Part shown: positions 45,558 to 56,841 of the stretch, piece after piece
How the letters are laid out: each line of letters starts with the position of its first letter
Position numbering within the stretch: position 1 is the first letter of the stretch
From: Bullera alba
Lineage: Eukaryota; Basidiomycota; Tremellomycetes; Tremellales; Bulleraceae
DNA length: 64,000 nt
NCBI GenBank assembly: GCA_001600095.1
Contig: BCIX01000006.1
Location: 1,412,412-1,476,411, forward strand
Direction: 5' to 3'
Translations under genes and position numbers: made by a program
Notes under the pieces: model-generated
The model's input: only the letters and a program-made list of their open reading frames with translations
Told to the model about the DNA's origin: nothing
Databases searched by the model: none

Positions 45558-47663
45558 ATGGGTAACAGCGAGAGAAAGAGCAGTCGAGGACGGCCCCCGA
45601 TCTCTCCAGAGCAACTATCACAGCTCGCATCCCGACTCTTCAATCCGAACTTCAAACCCCCAAGACTTCACTATGCCCCAACTCCACCTTCCCTGTCCAT
45701 GTCACGATTGCAGCCCCATGCGGAGATTGACGAGAGACCTTACTATCGGATTAGGCGGTTTCGCACTTGGAACAACGCCGCCCCTCCTGTCAGACTAGCC
45801 CTCCTCGATCCTCGACGCCGGGGTGAGCTTTTCTTTCCCCCTATGATGGTTCCTTACTATGCAGCTGTCGAGCTGATCCTGGTGCGTAGGGCATTTGCGT
45901 CGATATCAAACTTTCGCCACACCAAACATCGGGATCATCACCCGAGGACAATTTGTGACTCTGTACGACCCCTCAGCGCGTCCGAGGCCAAAAGTCTTGA
46001 CTGTGAAACCTCTCGTCTTGCCAGTCTCGCCCATCCCAGCACCGGGGATGCCCAAGATCAAGCTAACGCGGACTGAGAGAAAGGCGAGGTATGCCAGACT
46101 ACTCCAGTTCAAGTTCACCCTCGATCAAGAGCATGAGAGGAGGTTTCGTAAAGGCATGCGAATGCTAATGGCCTATGCCATTGACTTCGAGAGGAACAAT
46201 ACGTGAGTGAAAACATAGAGTACTCTGCAATGGCAATGCTGACGAAGCTGTAGTATCCCCTGCGAGGACTGGGAAACGGGCAAGGACCTCTGGCGGCCTG
46301 ATGCAAACATACTCGAGATGAAACAATGGTGAGTACCGATTCGCCAGCAATACAAGAAGAGCAGAATGCTGACTCACTCTGCGTCGACAGGACTCAGTTC
46401 TACCGCGACATCCGGAAGAAGTCGCAGAACATCTATCACTATCTCCAAGAAACCGACATCAACCCCGTGCCCCGCCGGGACGAACTCAAGAAAGCCGTCA
46501 AGGCAGAGGAAGACCGTCGGGCGGTGAACCGAGAGCGGAAACAGGCCAAGAAGCGGGCCAAGGAGGAAGAAGCCGAACGACTTCGACAAGAGCGCTTGAC
46601 CAAGGAGCAAGAATCCACCAATGCTAATTCTGCATTGAACGACTTGTTGGAGCAAAAGGCCCTATTGCAGGGATTCATCGATCGAGAACAAGCACCGAAC
46701 AGTGTCGAAGAGCCGACGACTGATCAGCTCGAGGAGGAACAGTTTGTCGAGGAGCTCATTGACATGATGAGCGACACGGCCAGTGAACCGGATGATCAGC
46801 TTCGTACGCCTGTTGATGCCAAGCCGAACCGTCTTCTCACCCACAACAGCGATATTGACGCTTCAAGCTCTATCCGCGGGTCTATGGTGTACAAGACGGG
46901 CGACTCCAAACCTAGCTATGAGGTGCACAACGAAATGGCTCAATCCCTCGCTGCCATGATCATGGACATGCAGAAGCAAAGCTCCAGAAACCAGTCATCC
47001 GATCAGGACGATACCGAGTCCGAAGTCATCCCCATCTCCAGACACTCGGCGGAGAGGACGGAGAAGAGGAAACGGACTCTGATTGTGATTCGCTCGCCAA
47101 AAGGTGTCGACAATGCCACTCTTGCTCCACTTTTACCCGAGCTTCTGGGTCCAGCCAGCAGAGAGAAGCACAGTGATCGCCCCCGCCTCCGTCATAGCCG
47201 GAGTAGCGAGTCTCGGAGGAAAGGTGAAGCTCCAACTTCCTCGATTTCCGGTGATCGTCTGGCAACTCTTGGTGATCTGGAAGAAGTCGTGGAACCGTCG
47301 GCTCTGGACCCACCAGAACACCTCGACAGCGAATCACCGGCTCAAGTTAGTGTGAGCGAAATCGACACTGCAGATCATGGTGTTGCGACCGATCTTGGGC
47401 GAATCGGTTCTCTGAATATGGACGACGATACGGCCATCCCAAGACGCAGCCAACTCACATCGGCTGGCTCAACACGCGGAACTTCGTCAATGGGATGGAG
47501 CGGCTCCTCGACTATTGGCTCTAGTCATCCTCAAGAGGAGTTCCACGAGGTCTCAACTGACGACTCGGGCGGATTTGATCAAGATACAATGACGGGTGTA
47601 TCAGAAGATGGAGACACTCTCGTGGCCGTGCGGCCATCACGGGCAGTGGCACGAGCTTGGTGA
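45558..47663 (+). CDS. Hypothetical coiled-coil / low-complexity protein
   Basis: Exon 1 starts MGNSERKSSRGRPPIS and ends at RLALLDPRRRG. A 67-bp intron at 45823-45889 (GTGAGC donor, GCTGAT branch, CGTAG acceptor) restores the frame into HLRRYQTFATPNIGIITRG and QFVTLYDPSARPRPKVL. Without that intron the gene looks frameshifted. Two more introns follow, near 46204 and 46331. The middle part is conserved-looking (RYARLLQFKFTLDQEHERRF), then a charged coiled coil rich in Lys, Glu and Arg (about 46480-46700), then a Ser-rich tail of about 300 residues. No signal peptide or catalytic motif. Family not recognised. Confidence 0.75.
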
Positions 47664-47949
47664 TGGGCCCGACGCATCGATATCATTTGTAGTATGCACC
47701 TTTCATCTGCCACTTACAAGGCTCATACTGATATACAGAGCCGGTGACTCGAGTGGCAGTCGACACTCCTTTGACCTCATGGAATGCGAGGGTCTTCCCT
47801 TCAGATTCGCTGTAGACTGACCGTAGATATCAACATCCCTCGTGAATCCGATGAGAATTCGCCACCACGCTCGACTACACCTGGGTACACCACAACAACA
47901 ACAACATCAATACCTCATCTACATTGTTACACTGACCTCCTCGTACGCA

Positions 47950-48879
47950 ATGACCGCGCTTGCCTTCCCCTTTGCACCCCTTCAAAGCTCAGATTTTGCG
48001 CCTGTCTCGGATGAAGATCCCTTCTCTCCTCGACCCTCTTTCGGGTTCACCAACCCCACTCCCAACACCATTACCGTGGCCCCCACCGCACCCAGCTATA
48101 GCCCTTGGGCCTCGATACTTGAGGGCTGGAATGGAACCTCAAACCCGACAGTACCAGTGGACCCATTCGTCAGTCGGTACGGTATAAGTCGCGATGACCT
48201 GAAGAAGCAATACATCACGAGTCAAATCTCTGGGTACCATCTATTCGATCCAAACTACCAAGTCTATCTGCCGAATCTGATCACTGACCTGTCAAAGAAG
48301 GAGCACTACTCGGATACCGAGCTGGATGACTATTGCAAGAATGTGCTCAAGATGCAACCCCGAGATTTCCTTGGTGTCGGACAGTCTCAAGTGCCAGCCC
48401 CGCCGCCATCTTTCTTCTCAGCAACGACACCGACTGCGCCCCGAGGGGCAGGCAGTGGTACTAATATGTTTCCGACGAATTCGACGGCAATGACGAGTCA
48501 GTTGGAGGATTTCTGGATGAACGTGGTTGGATTCGACGCCAGTGTCCCCGCCAGCGAGAAGCACGCCACGGCTTTGCACAGGATGAACACCGAGCCCGTC
48601 TCACAATCAGCCTTGGACACCTTCCGAGCACAGTACGCCAGTCTTCTGGACCCGCCATCAACGCCTCCTTCTCAGAACCCCTCTCAGAGCTTGCCGTATT
48701 ATCTCGACCCAGCCAACTCGATGGAAACGATCGTCAACACTAACGACAATACTGGAAGAAGTGTGTCGCAGGTATTGGGACAACTACGCGGGTCCGTATC
48801 CAACGCGAGACACAGATTGAGGGAGTTTGGACCAGACTCAGCATCTGAGTCAGATTGGCGTACTGTCAGATTCGCATGA
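47950..48879 (+). CDS. Hypothetical intronless protein
   Basis: A single frame from MTALAFPFAPLQSSDFAPVS to stop, 309 residues. A longer start at 47851 would add 33 residues with a Gln run. The middle has FVSRYGISRDDLKKQYITSQ and LDDYCKNVLKMQPRDFLGVG, looking like two helical pieces. The rest is Pro/Ser/Thr-rich. There is no signal peptide from the 47950 start. Unknown family; it follows the previous gene by about 290 bp in the same direction. Confidence 0.65.
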   Translation: MTALAFPFAPLQSSDFAPVSDEDPFSPRPSFGFTNPTPNTITVAPTAPSYSPWASILEGWNGTSNPTVPVDPFVSRYGISRDDLKKQYITSQISGYHLFDPNYQVYLPNLITDLSKKEHYSDTELDDYCKNVLKMQPRDFLGVGQSQVPAPPPSFFSATTPTAPRGAGSGTNMFPTNSTAMTSQLEDFWMNVVGFDASVPASEKHATALHRMNTEPVSQSALDTFRAQYASLLDPPSTPPSQNPSQSLPYYLDPANSMETIVNTNDNTGRSVSQVLGQLRGSVSNARHRLREFGPDSASESDWRTVRFA

Positions 48880-49041
48880 GCAACAAGTGGCCAGACGAGG
48901 CATGAGATGAGCACGGGCGCCGTAAGAGGTCGGAAGGATTGGGCATATAGAAGTTATGGCTATAGAAAGGTGATCAGGAATACATGTAAGAAATGACACA
49001 GTTGTGAGGGGTTGAAGGCACTACTAGTCGTATGACAGTGA

Positions 49042-51379
49042 TCACTCGTGCGAGATACTGACGCTCGGCATATCATCATTGTTCTCCGGTTCCGGCACTG
49101 AAACGCCGATAGATCGGACCTTCTTCTTCGCAGCACCTTTCGCCTTCCTCACTGGAGTTCCGAGAGGAGCCAATCGGGACTTGTTACGTTGGGCAGAGAT
49201 CGAGCTCAACGATTGTTTCCAGGCAGAGACGTTTTCGGCGGCCTGCTTCGGGTCTTCCTTGTATTGAAGGAGATATCCCTGTAGAGCGGCCATACTGATC
49301 TCCGGCGGAGCCATCTCGGAGGCTGTCTCGAGGGAGTCGCGAGTTGGGAAAATAGCCTCTGTGAAGTCGTCGGCGAGTTGCTCGAGATCTTGTTGAGAGG
49401 TGATGCCCAACGAGCCCTTCTCCCTTGATACCAGGTCCTCGTGATCGATCTGGAGAAAGTCGTCCAAAGGGTAGAAATGGAGGAAGAGGGCTTTGGCCTG
49501 TGATGCCACCGCGTTGTGGAACGGTACCCTGACGTCGAACCTCCCCGCACGGGCGAGAGCTGGATCCAAGCGTTCGGGATAGTTGCTATGGGCAGTATGT
49601 CATCAGCACCGCTCACATGATCAGAGGATCTACGCTCACGTCGAAGCAATCAGCACGCAGCCTTCTTGACTGGAAACTCCGTCGATGGCGTTCAGCAACC
49701 CGGACAAAGTGACGGTGGACGGAGCGAGATCGTGCGAGCCGCCCATGACGGGAGCTGAACTGGCCGGGTTCTCCTGCTCATTTGCCTCGGGCAGCTCCAA
49801 CATCTCCTCGGCGTAGTCGCCTTCTCCTTCTTCAGCTTCGTTGACTGGTTGTACGCTTCGGTTGCCTCGACCTCGTGGAAAGACGCAGTCGCTGCACAGT
49901 CCGTCAGCAGGAGCATGACATGGAAGCAGTGGACTTACATGTCCTCGATGAGTATGATAGACTTTGAAGGGCAGTCACGGAACAATTTGCTCAGCTTGGC
50001 GTCGTCCATCCTAAAAGAGACACAGGTCAGCTATGATCAGAAGCGCTCCGACATAGACTCACCCTCGTTGAGCGGGATTGATAATGTAGATGTCCAGACT
50101 GAGCTTACTGGCGATGGCTGTGGCTATTGAAAGGTCGGTCAGCATCATTGACAGCGCGGAAACCAGGTATGAGCTTACCCAATGTGGTCTTGCCGGAGCC
50201 TGGCTCGCCGTGAAATAGATACCTGTAGCCGTTAGTAAGTGACAGTTGCTTCAGACTCGGTCGCTAGAGACTAACCCGCGTCGATGTGGGATACCTGTCG
50301 CGGCGAATATCAGCACAGATTGTCACTCTTTGCTTTGAGAACTCACCTCGAGCGGCATACCAAGACGTCTCCTTGTCGGACAGGAATCGTTCTATATCCG
50401 ATAGAACTGTCTCCTTCACCGCATCCGGCAGGATAACAGATGACCAAGGTCGGCTGGGTCGCACGACGGCTTTCTGCCACGCGGGCTTGATTCGCCTGAT
50501 ATCATGTCAGCTCGAACGTCTCACGGTGCCATGGTAGCTCACATTGCATGGAAGATGAGGAGCTCTTTGTCTTCTTTGGAGAAGTAGGCTTGATGGGCAG
50601 CGACCAGGAAGTTCTTGATGGCGTCTGGATGAAACACTAGTGTCCTGCAGGTACGGTCAGACAGTACAAGCGCTGATGATTCCAGTGGGATCCTGCGACT
50701 CGCCTGATTTGAAGGTGATCGGTAGTCCTGTTCTTCGTTCTGGCAAAAGCAGCCATTCTGCGGCTAATCCAGAGATACCGACCCTGGTGCTTGATGCGGA
50801 TGGACTGATCTGCACAGGGGAAATTAGCACTTGGATGGAAAGGTGAGGAGACCAGAGAGTTGAGACGAAGGAGAGGAGCGATCGGTAGGTAGTACTTACA
50901 GTAAGTAGGAATTACCTGCCCGATAATCTCCTTCGAAGACCAAGTCGCATTCTTGTCGCCTATCCTGCTATTAGTCTCGGAGGCCAGTGCGTTTCCCGCT
51001 TGCTTTCGAATCGAGCGCCATTCTGCGGTTGAGAGCTGGAAGTCCTTGATCTGTCCTTGGGCATATGGGTCTTGAGCGAGCCAGGCCATGATCCACTGGA
51101 AGGAGTGATCGCTGACATGGATGTACGCAGAAGGGAAGAGCGCTATCATACAACGTGCTCAGCTGCAATCCTCAATGACCACGGAGGGGACTCACCTCTT
51201 TCCATCTTGGCACTGGCCCACGAGGCAAACTTCCTCAAGGCAGCGATCACAGCGCCGAGTATGACCACCCGAATGGCGCCGTGGAGGACGTTGTCGAGGT
51301 TTGAATGTTTGGCCATGTCTGCTAGTAAGCGAGTGTTGGTGAAGAGGGCCTGATTCACAGCCTCGACAAGATGAGCCAT
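49042..51379 (-). CDS. Mitochondrial Bcs1-type AAA ATPase (complex III assembly chaperone family)
   Basis: AAA protein of the Bcs1 group; yeast Bcs1 moves the folded Rieske protein across the inner mitochondrial membrane during complex III assembly. The N-terminal exon has a membrane-segment region (VLHGAIRVVILGAVIAALRK); the BCS1_N-like part reads WSSKEIIGQ, RMAAFARTKNR and NFLVAAHQAYFSKEDKELLI. The AAA core follows: RPSRPWSSVILPDAVKETVL, Walker A YLFHGEPGSGKTTL, Walker B SIILIEDI, then CVLIASTNYPERLDPALARA and GRFDVRVPF. A long C-terminal tail (about 130 residues) ends in MPSVSISHE. Seven or more introns. The insert after Walker B is acidic and unusually long. Fungi often carry several Bcs1 paralogues, so this may not be the essential one. 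Confidence 0.9.
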
Positions 51380-52143
51380 GGCGACTGCTTAGATCAGAGG
51401 GTTATAGCAGATGATGAGAGGGAGGGGAAGAGTTCAGTCGAGAGCTTTCTGTTATAACCTCTGCCCCGGGAGTTCATGAACATCCTCGTGTTTCCACAAC
51501 CGGTCAGCCTTCCACGACGTCCTTTCAGCGCTGATCCTTTGACTGTTGTCCATGATGCGTGGTCGAGGCGTGTAACATGCGTTCGCAGCGAGCAAGTGGG
51601 GGTAGGTAGCTGTAGGCAGCCGCAGGGGTAGAAGATGAAGAGATCGTGTAATGCGTGGTGTCAGGTGGTGTCCTCACCATTCAACAAACAGATCTACTCC
51701 ACACGCCTACCGTAAGAATCGGCAATTTGACCGAGCCTAAAATCCGGGGAGATGCGATCTTCGAGTACTCGTCTAGGCGTGCAGTCCACCCAGCCTACTC
51801 CTAGACAGACGAGGACAGACCTGCTCTGACGGTACGAAGATACTGATAGCAACTACTACCATACAACCATCAAGACACTTGACCGTCACGATGATGTCGT
51901 CTTCGAGCCCACGAGCATGGCGGGAATGCAACTGCGGTTATACACAAATCGAATCATCGAGGCGAATCACTCACGGAATACAGGCAGGGATCAACATCAG
52001 ATCATCGCCTCCAATGCCCTTTGTACCATCACAAAGGAGGTCAGCGATTTCAAGTAGGCTACCCGCCTTCCCTCACATGACACCTCCGGGTAGCATGTCT
52101 TGGAGGAGTCATCAGCATGGTCTGAGAATCCACCTCGACCGGA
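51380..52143. other. Intergenic between divergent genes
   Basis: About 760 bp upstream of both the Bcs1-like and Raptor-like genes. An open frame at 51879-52169 has no protein character, and an in-frame TGA lies seven codons before the Raptor-like ATG. Confidence 0.45.
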
Positions 52144-55100
52144 ATGCCAGCCAACTCAGTACCCAATAGCGTTCAAAGGCGTATTCAACCTTCAATGAAC
52201 CCAAGCAGTGATCCCTCCTCGGGCTTTGTGACCGTGACTAGCAGCTGGGCGAGTACCAATTCATACCTGTCCTCCGGGATGGGGCGTTCTCAACCCCCTC
52301 TCGCCTGGTCTGCCGTCAGACATCAGGTCATGGAAGTGGACAGGGACGCCTCAGAGGTCGTGGTGGCGGATAGAACTTCGAGTGAGTGACTCTGTGAACT
52401 CTGCCTAGACAGTCTTAGCCTTCTCGATTGTGAGTCATGACTGACATGAGGCTCAGATCAATGCAGTCAAGCTGTACTCCTGACCTGTCTTCACCTCTCA
52501 CACGAAATGGCTCTGAGGGACGTAGGCCTCTACGCCTGGACGCTGCCTCATGCCAAGGATCCATCTGGAAGCATGATCCGGATCATGAAGCGTGAGTCGG
52601 GTTTCGGAGCTGTATACCACTGAATACTGATTGCGTTTTGTAGGATACGCCGATCTCATGCAGAGTCTATCGACAAATGCCACCTTGACTTGCCGGACTG
52701 TGAGTAAATTCGGATATGAGCCAGCTAACCGCTCTCAGGCGCCAGACCCGTCCAAATCGTCTATTCAGCGCAACCTTCAGAAAGCACGCCTAGCTGCCGG
52801 ACCCAATAGCTACGTTGCAGTGCTGTACTCTGGTCATGGTATACAAGAACCGCCTACGGAAGCAGGAGAGCTATGGTGTTACGACAGATCGTTCGAGGAG
52901 TGTGCTCAGCAAGGAGGCGGACCCTCCGAGTGAGTCAAGCTGGCTGTTGTATGACCCTATCGAAAGCTTACCCCTACCGTAGATACATCCCCATCCTGCT
53001 CTTCGATCTGCTCACCTGGGCTGGCGCATCGACGTGCTACGTATGGGACTGTCAACACGCCGGTCGGTTCATCAAAGCCGCCTTGACCGAGGCCGAAGAG
53101 ATCGACAACCAGCTCCAAGTCGCTGCGGAGAAGAACCCCTCGGTGGCTTCGCTACACCCTGCTATCTATTCCCAACAGCAGATTCACTTTGCCGCCTGTG
53201 GAGCTCACCAGATCATCCCTCGAGTGCCTGGTATGCCCGACGACCTCTTCACTTGTTGCCTCGTCACGCCATTACGCATCGCATTGCTGTATCACAACCT
53301 CCAGACATTCCCCCTCAACGCGACCTATTCCGGCAAATACAACCAGCGATCGGCCGGGTACATGTCGGCTCTGTTTGAGAACATGTCACAGGGACTCAAG
53401 AATAGACTATGGTCCGAACTCCAAGCTATCCTACACACCATCGCCTGGCAGTCTCTCGGAGGCAAAGAGTACCACATGCTTTTCGGACAGAGCGGGGACG
53501 TCATCTCAAATCTGGCCGGAGGGTTCTTACTCTCTCAAAGGGTCATGGGGTCGTACAAGGCCAATCCGGAATCCATACCACCCATCCCTTCGTCAACGGC
53601 TCATCCGCTCTGGATCCACTGGGACTTGATCTTGGACAATCTGTTCGAACAGCTTCCAGCGTACTTTGACGAGGATACCGACGACTGGGAGAAGAATCTC
53701 AAACTGGTTTCCTTCATGGACGATCAACTCACCTCCATGCTCGACATTGACGAACCTTATCGCCCATCGAGACCGAGCTCGTTTGAATCGGCAAACATTG
53801 GTCACCTTGTGCCCAACCTAGCTCGCCTGCCTATCGTCTGCAAAGCGGCTCTCACGCCCGCCTCACGAGTCCAAGCATGTACCGTGCTGGAGAAGTGCTT
53901 GCGAAATCTCGATCTCGACGGGTTACACCATGCTATCCAAGGTGGTGCATTGGATGTCGCTTCTCAACTCCTCTCTTGTGGTGACGACTCGATCATCCCC
54001 CAACTGATCTCAATCTGGGCTTCTCTCGTGCGACACAACGCCTGCGTATCGACTCTCGCGGCCAATGGACGTACTGCCGAACGACTCACCGGTCTCCCCA
54101 GTGTCCAATTCTTCCTCGACGCCCTGGAGCGACATTTGGGCACACTCGATCCGGAATCGACTAGGACTGTGATCCAAACGGCGGCAGTGCTGTCCACCAT
54201 TGCCATCTATGTTGCGGGGAGACAAGCCCCTCGATTCGTCATCCGTACACTGAGCTTGGGCTCCCATATGCTCAATAGCGACGACAGCCTGGTCAAGCAG
54301 TGGGGCGCTATCATGGCAGCAGAGGTCATGGGGTCTATCGACCAAGCCACGGAGAACAACTTGGGTTTGGTAGACAAGATCAAGAATCAGCTTTTGGACA
54401 TGATCGATAGTTCCATCGTGGAGAACCGTGCTACTGCGGTATACGCCCTCCAGCGATGGATTCCATCGTCCCCTCAACTTCCTACTACCCCTGTCACCAG
54501 GATTGCCAATTTCAAGCAGCACCTCGAGCTCGAAGCGAACATCATGCCACTCTGTCAGACGGACGCCTCGGCTTTAGTGAGGGAAGAGGTTGCGAACTCG
54601 CTTTGCAAGGTGCTAGCCGCTGGAGCCAAATGGACCTCTGTGGCCATCTGGGTACATGCCCTCAATGTCGCCGTACCCTCCTTATCCCCGGAGGACAGCG
54701 TGAAGGCTCGAGAGCTGGTGGCCGAGACTTCGAGGCAGCTCGGCCTGAAAGAAGAGGAGAAGACAGTCGTCAAGCAATTAGGAGGATGCCTGGCCGCTTT
54801 AGTCGGAATGCGGGATGATCCGAATATCAAAGTCGGCACTGTGGTCGAACGATACCTCAAAGCGATATCGAGCTCGACCAATGGGGATAAAGCCTGGATC
54901 GCCGTGGTCGAACGTATTGCCAAGGAGGGCCGCTCAGGTGATACTACGCCATACGATCTTCATACATTCGTCGATGCCAGGAGCCATTTGCTCGCAGTTT
55001 GGAACGCGCCCGACCCGATCAGACAACCGGTATTCCAGTCCAACAACAATCTGTTCGAGAGAAGCAAACTCTCACTACAGAGCTATCTAGCCGTGAGTCC

Positions 55101-56660
55101 ACTTGCCCGCCCTCAAACTCCGTACTAACCATTGGTAGGAAAACACCGATTCAGTCCGTTCTGCCCCAGACTCCATCAATGTACATCCAGAGTCATCGCG
55201 CGAAAAGACCTTCATACTGCGATATCGATCTCTCGAAGACTCTCTCGTCGTTTCAGAGCAGCAGGGTGAGTGCCCCGAAAGCCTGCTACGCCGTCTGCTG
55301 ACACTTTATAGTTGGCCTGCCGTGGAAATGGCAGGTCAAGGATATCGAATCGCCAGAACCGTGGTCCGCGATCTGCTTTCACAGCTTTCTCAACTTGATC
55401 CTGGCGTACAACAACTCTGCGGAGCTCTCGTGAGTTATCGTGACATGGTATGAGTGAGATCTGCTGACTTATCAGACTTTGGGATTGGGGCACTTCGAAA
55501 AGGCTGGGTGGGGTTACTTTTGACATACCACCTCTGGCTACGGTCACCTCGGCGCGTTTCGTCAATGAGCTCTTCGATAGGATCATCGTGGTGGCAGAGA
55601 TCAGTGAGTGGTCCCAGCCAATTTGGCGGGAGAGATGCCATTACAGGTCATGACTGACAGTGACTGCAGGTAATGGCGATGTACACGTCTTATCCGCCTC
55701 TTCGGACGATCCTTCCCGTCTGAAAACGATTTCCTCCTTCAAAGCGCTCAACCGTGCCTCCAACTCACTATCGACTCCGACTCTTCAACCTCTGGTATCG
55801 ACCTGGTGGAGACAAAGTGGGAAGTTGTGCGTTGCAGGCGATTCGGATATCGTCAACGTGTGGGATTGCCCGGCCGAGCGGCGCGATAGAGTGAGTCTGT
55901 CGCCCAATCTTCCCTCAATCATTTACTGACCGGTATAGGCGTTGAGCACTGGTACCACAGCCTCACTCACTACGATCATCACCGAGCCAGTATCGGGGAA
56001 TGTGCTCCTAGGCGGGTTCGCCAATGGTCTCGTCAAGCTATGGGATCTGAGGCAGAGCCGACGGGACCCCTTGATGTCATGGCAGGGCGATGTCTTCAGC
56101 TCCAACACGCCAGCTATCGCCTCTGGGGGATCGATTGTCAAATTGGGCGTTGTCCTGGGTGAAAGCAAGCACATCACATCGGCATGGTAAGTCGATCGAC
56201 TCACCACCCTCGATATTAGCTGACCATATTGTCATTTAGCTCCAATGGTCTATTGAACATACACGACCTTCGGAAACCAAGCGAGACGTGCAGCTCGGTC
56301 CTGGTGCATGCGGGTGGTATTGCCTCGGCGTCGTTCCAAGCCCATTCCGGCATCATGTCAACCATTTCCCCATTGCAGCCATCGTCCTCGGGTGTCAACA
56401 TCGCATTGAGGCTCTACCGCTCGACTACAAGTGGAACGACCTGTGTCTCGACAGAAACCCTCTCCTTTGACTCTATAACCCCCGGAGAGGGCAAGAAGGG
56501 AATCTTCAAGCCCTACACGGTGATACACAACCTCCGACCTTATCTGGGCGTGGGGTACAGCAATAGAGTCTACCTAAGAGGTGCAGGAGTGGGGACTGGC
56601 GAGGATACCGATTCAGGCAGTTACTCCTTCCTCCGCTCTCAGGCGAGATACAGGTCATAG
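52144..56660 (+). CDS. Raptor/Kog1-like TORC1 scaffold protein, divergent
   Basis: Homologue of Raptor/Kog1, which presents substrates to TOR in TORC1. Start MPANSVPNSVQRRIQPS; an in-frame TGA lies just upstream. The Raptor N-terminal (caspase-like) domain reads LHLSHEMALRDVGLYAW, SYVAVLYSGHGIQEPPTEAG, ELWCYDRSFEECA, YIPILLFDLLTWAG and CYVWDCQHAGRFIKAAL. Then IHFAACGAHQIIPRVPGMPD, LFTCCLVTPLRIALLYHN, LHTIAWQSLGGKEYHMLF and AGGFLLSQRVMGSY match the conserved core. Armadillo/HEAT repeats follow to about 55100, then C-terminal WD repeats (VNVWDCPAE, GGFANGLVKLWDLRQS, GLLNIHDLRKPSE). The total is near 1,350 residues. The usual YNGHGVPxPT motif is changed to YSGHGIQEPPT. The His and Cys of the caspase-like dyad positions are kept. 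Stop at 56658-56660. Confidence 0.9.
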
Positions 56661-56841
56661 CGGCGTATCTTTCGATTGTACGTTCGTGGCTTGCAAAGTT
56701 GACATGCATCTTGTGTGCATTATATGGTGGTCGCACAGGGCGCGTATTGACATCTAAGGGTGGGCAGCGAGTGCTGGTGATGCTCTATAGATACACTTTG
56801 GACAGGTCTCCACGGACTCCCGTCCTTCCTCTTCATCCCAC

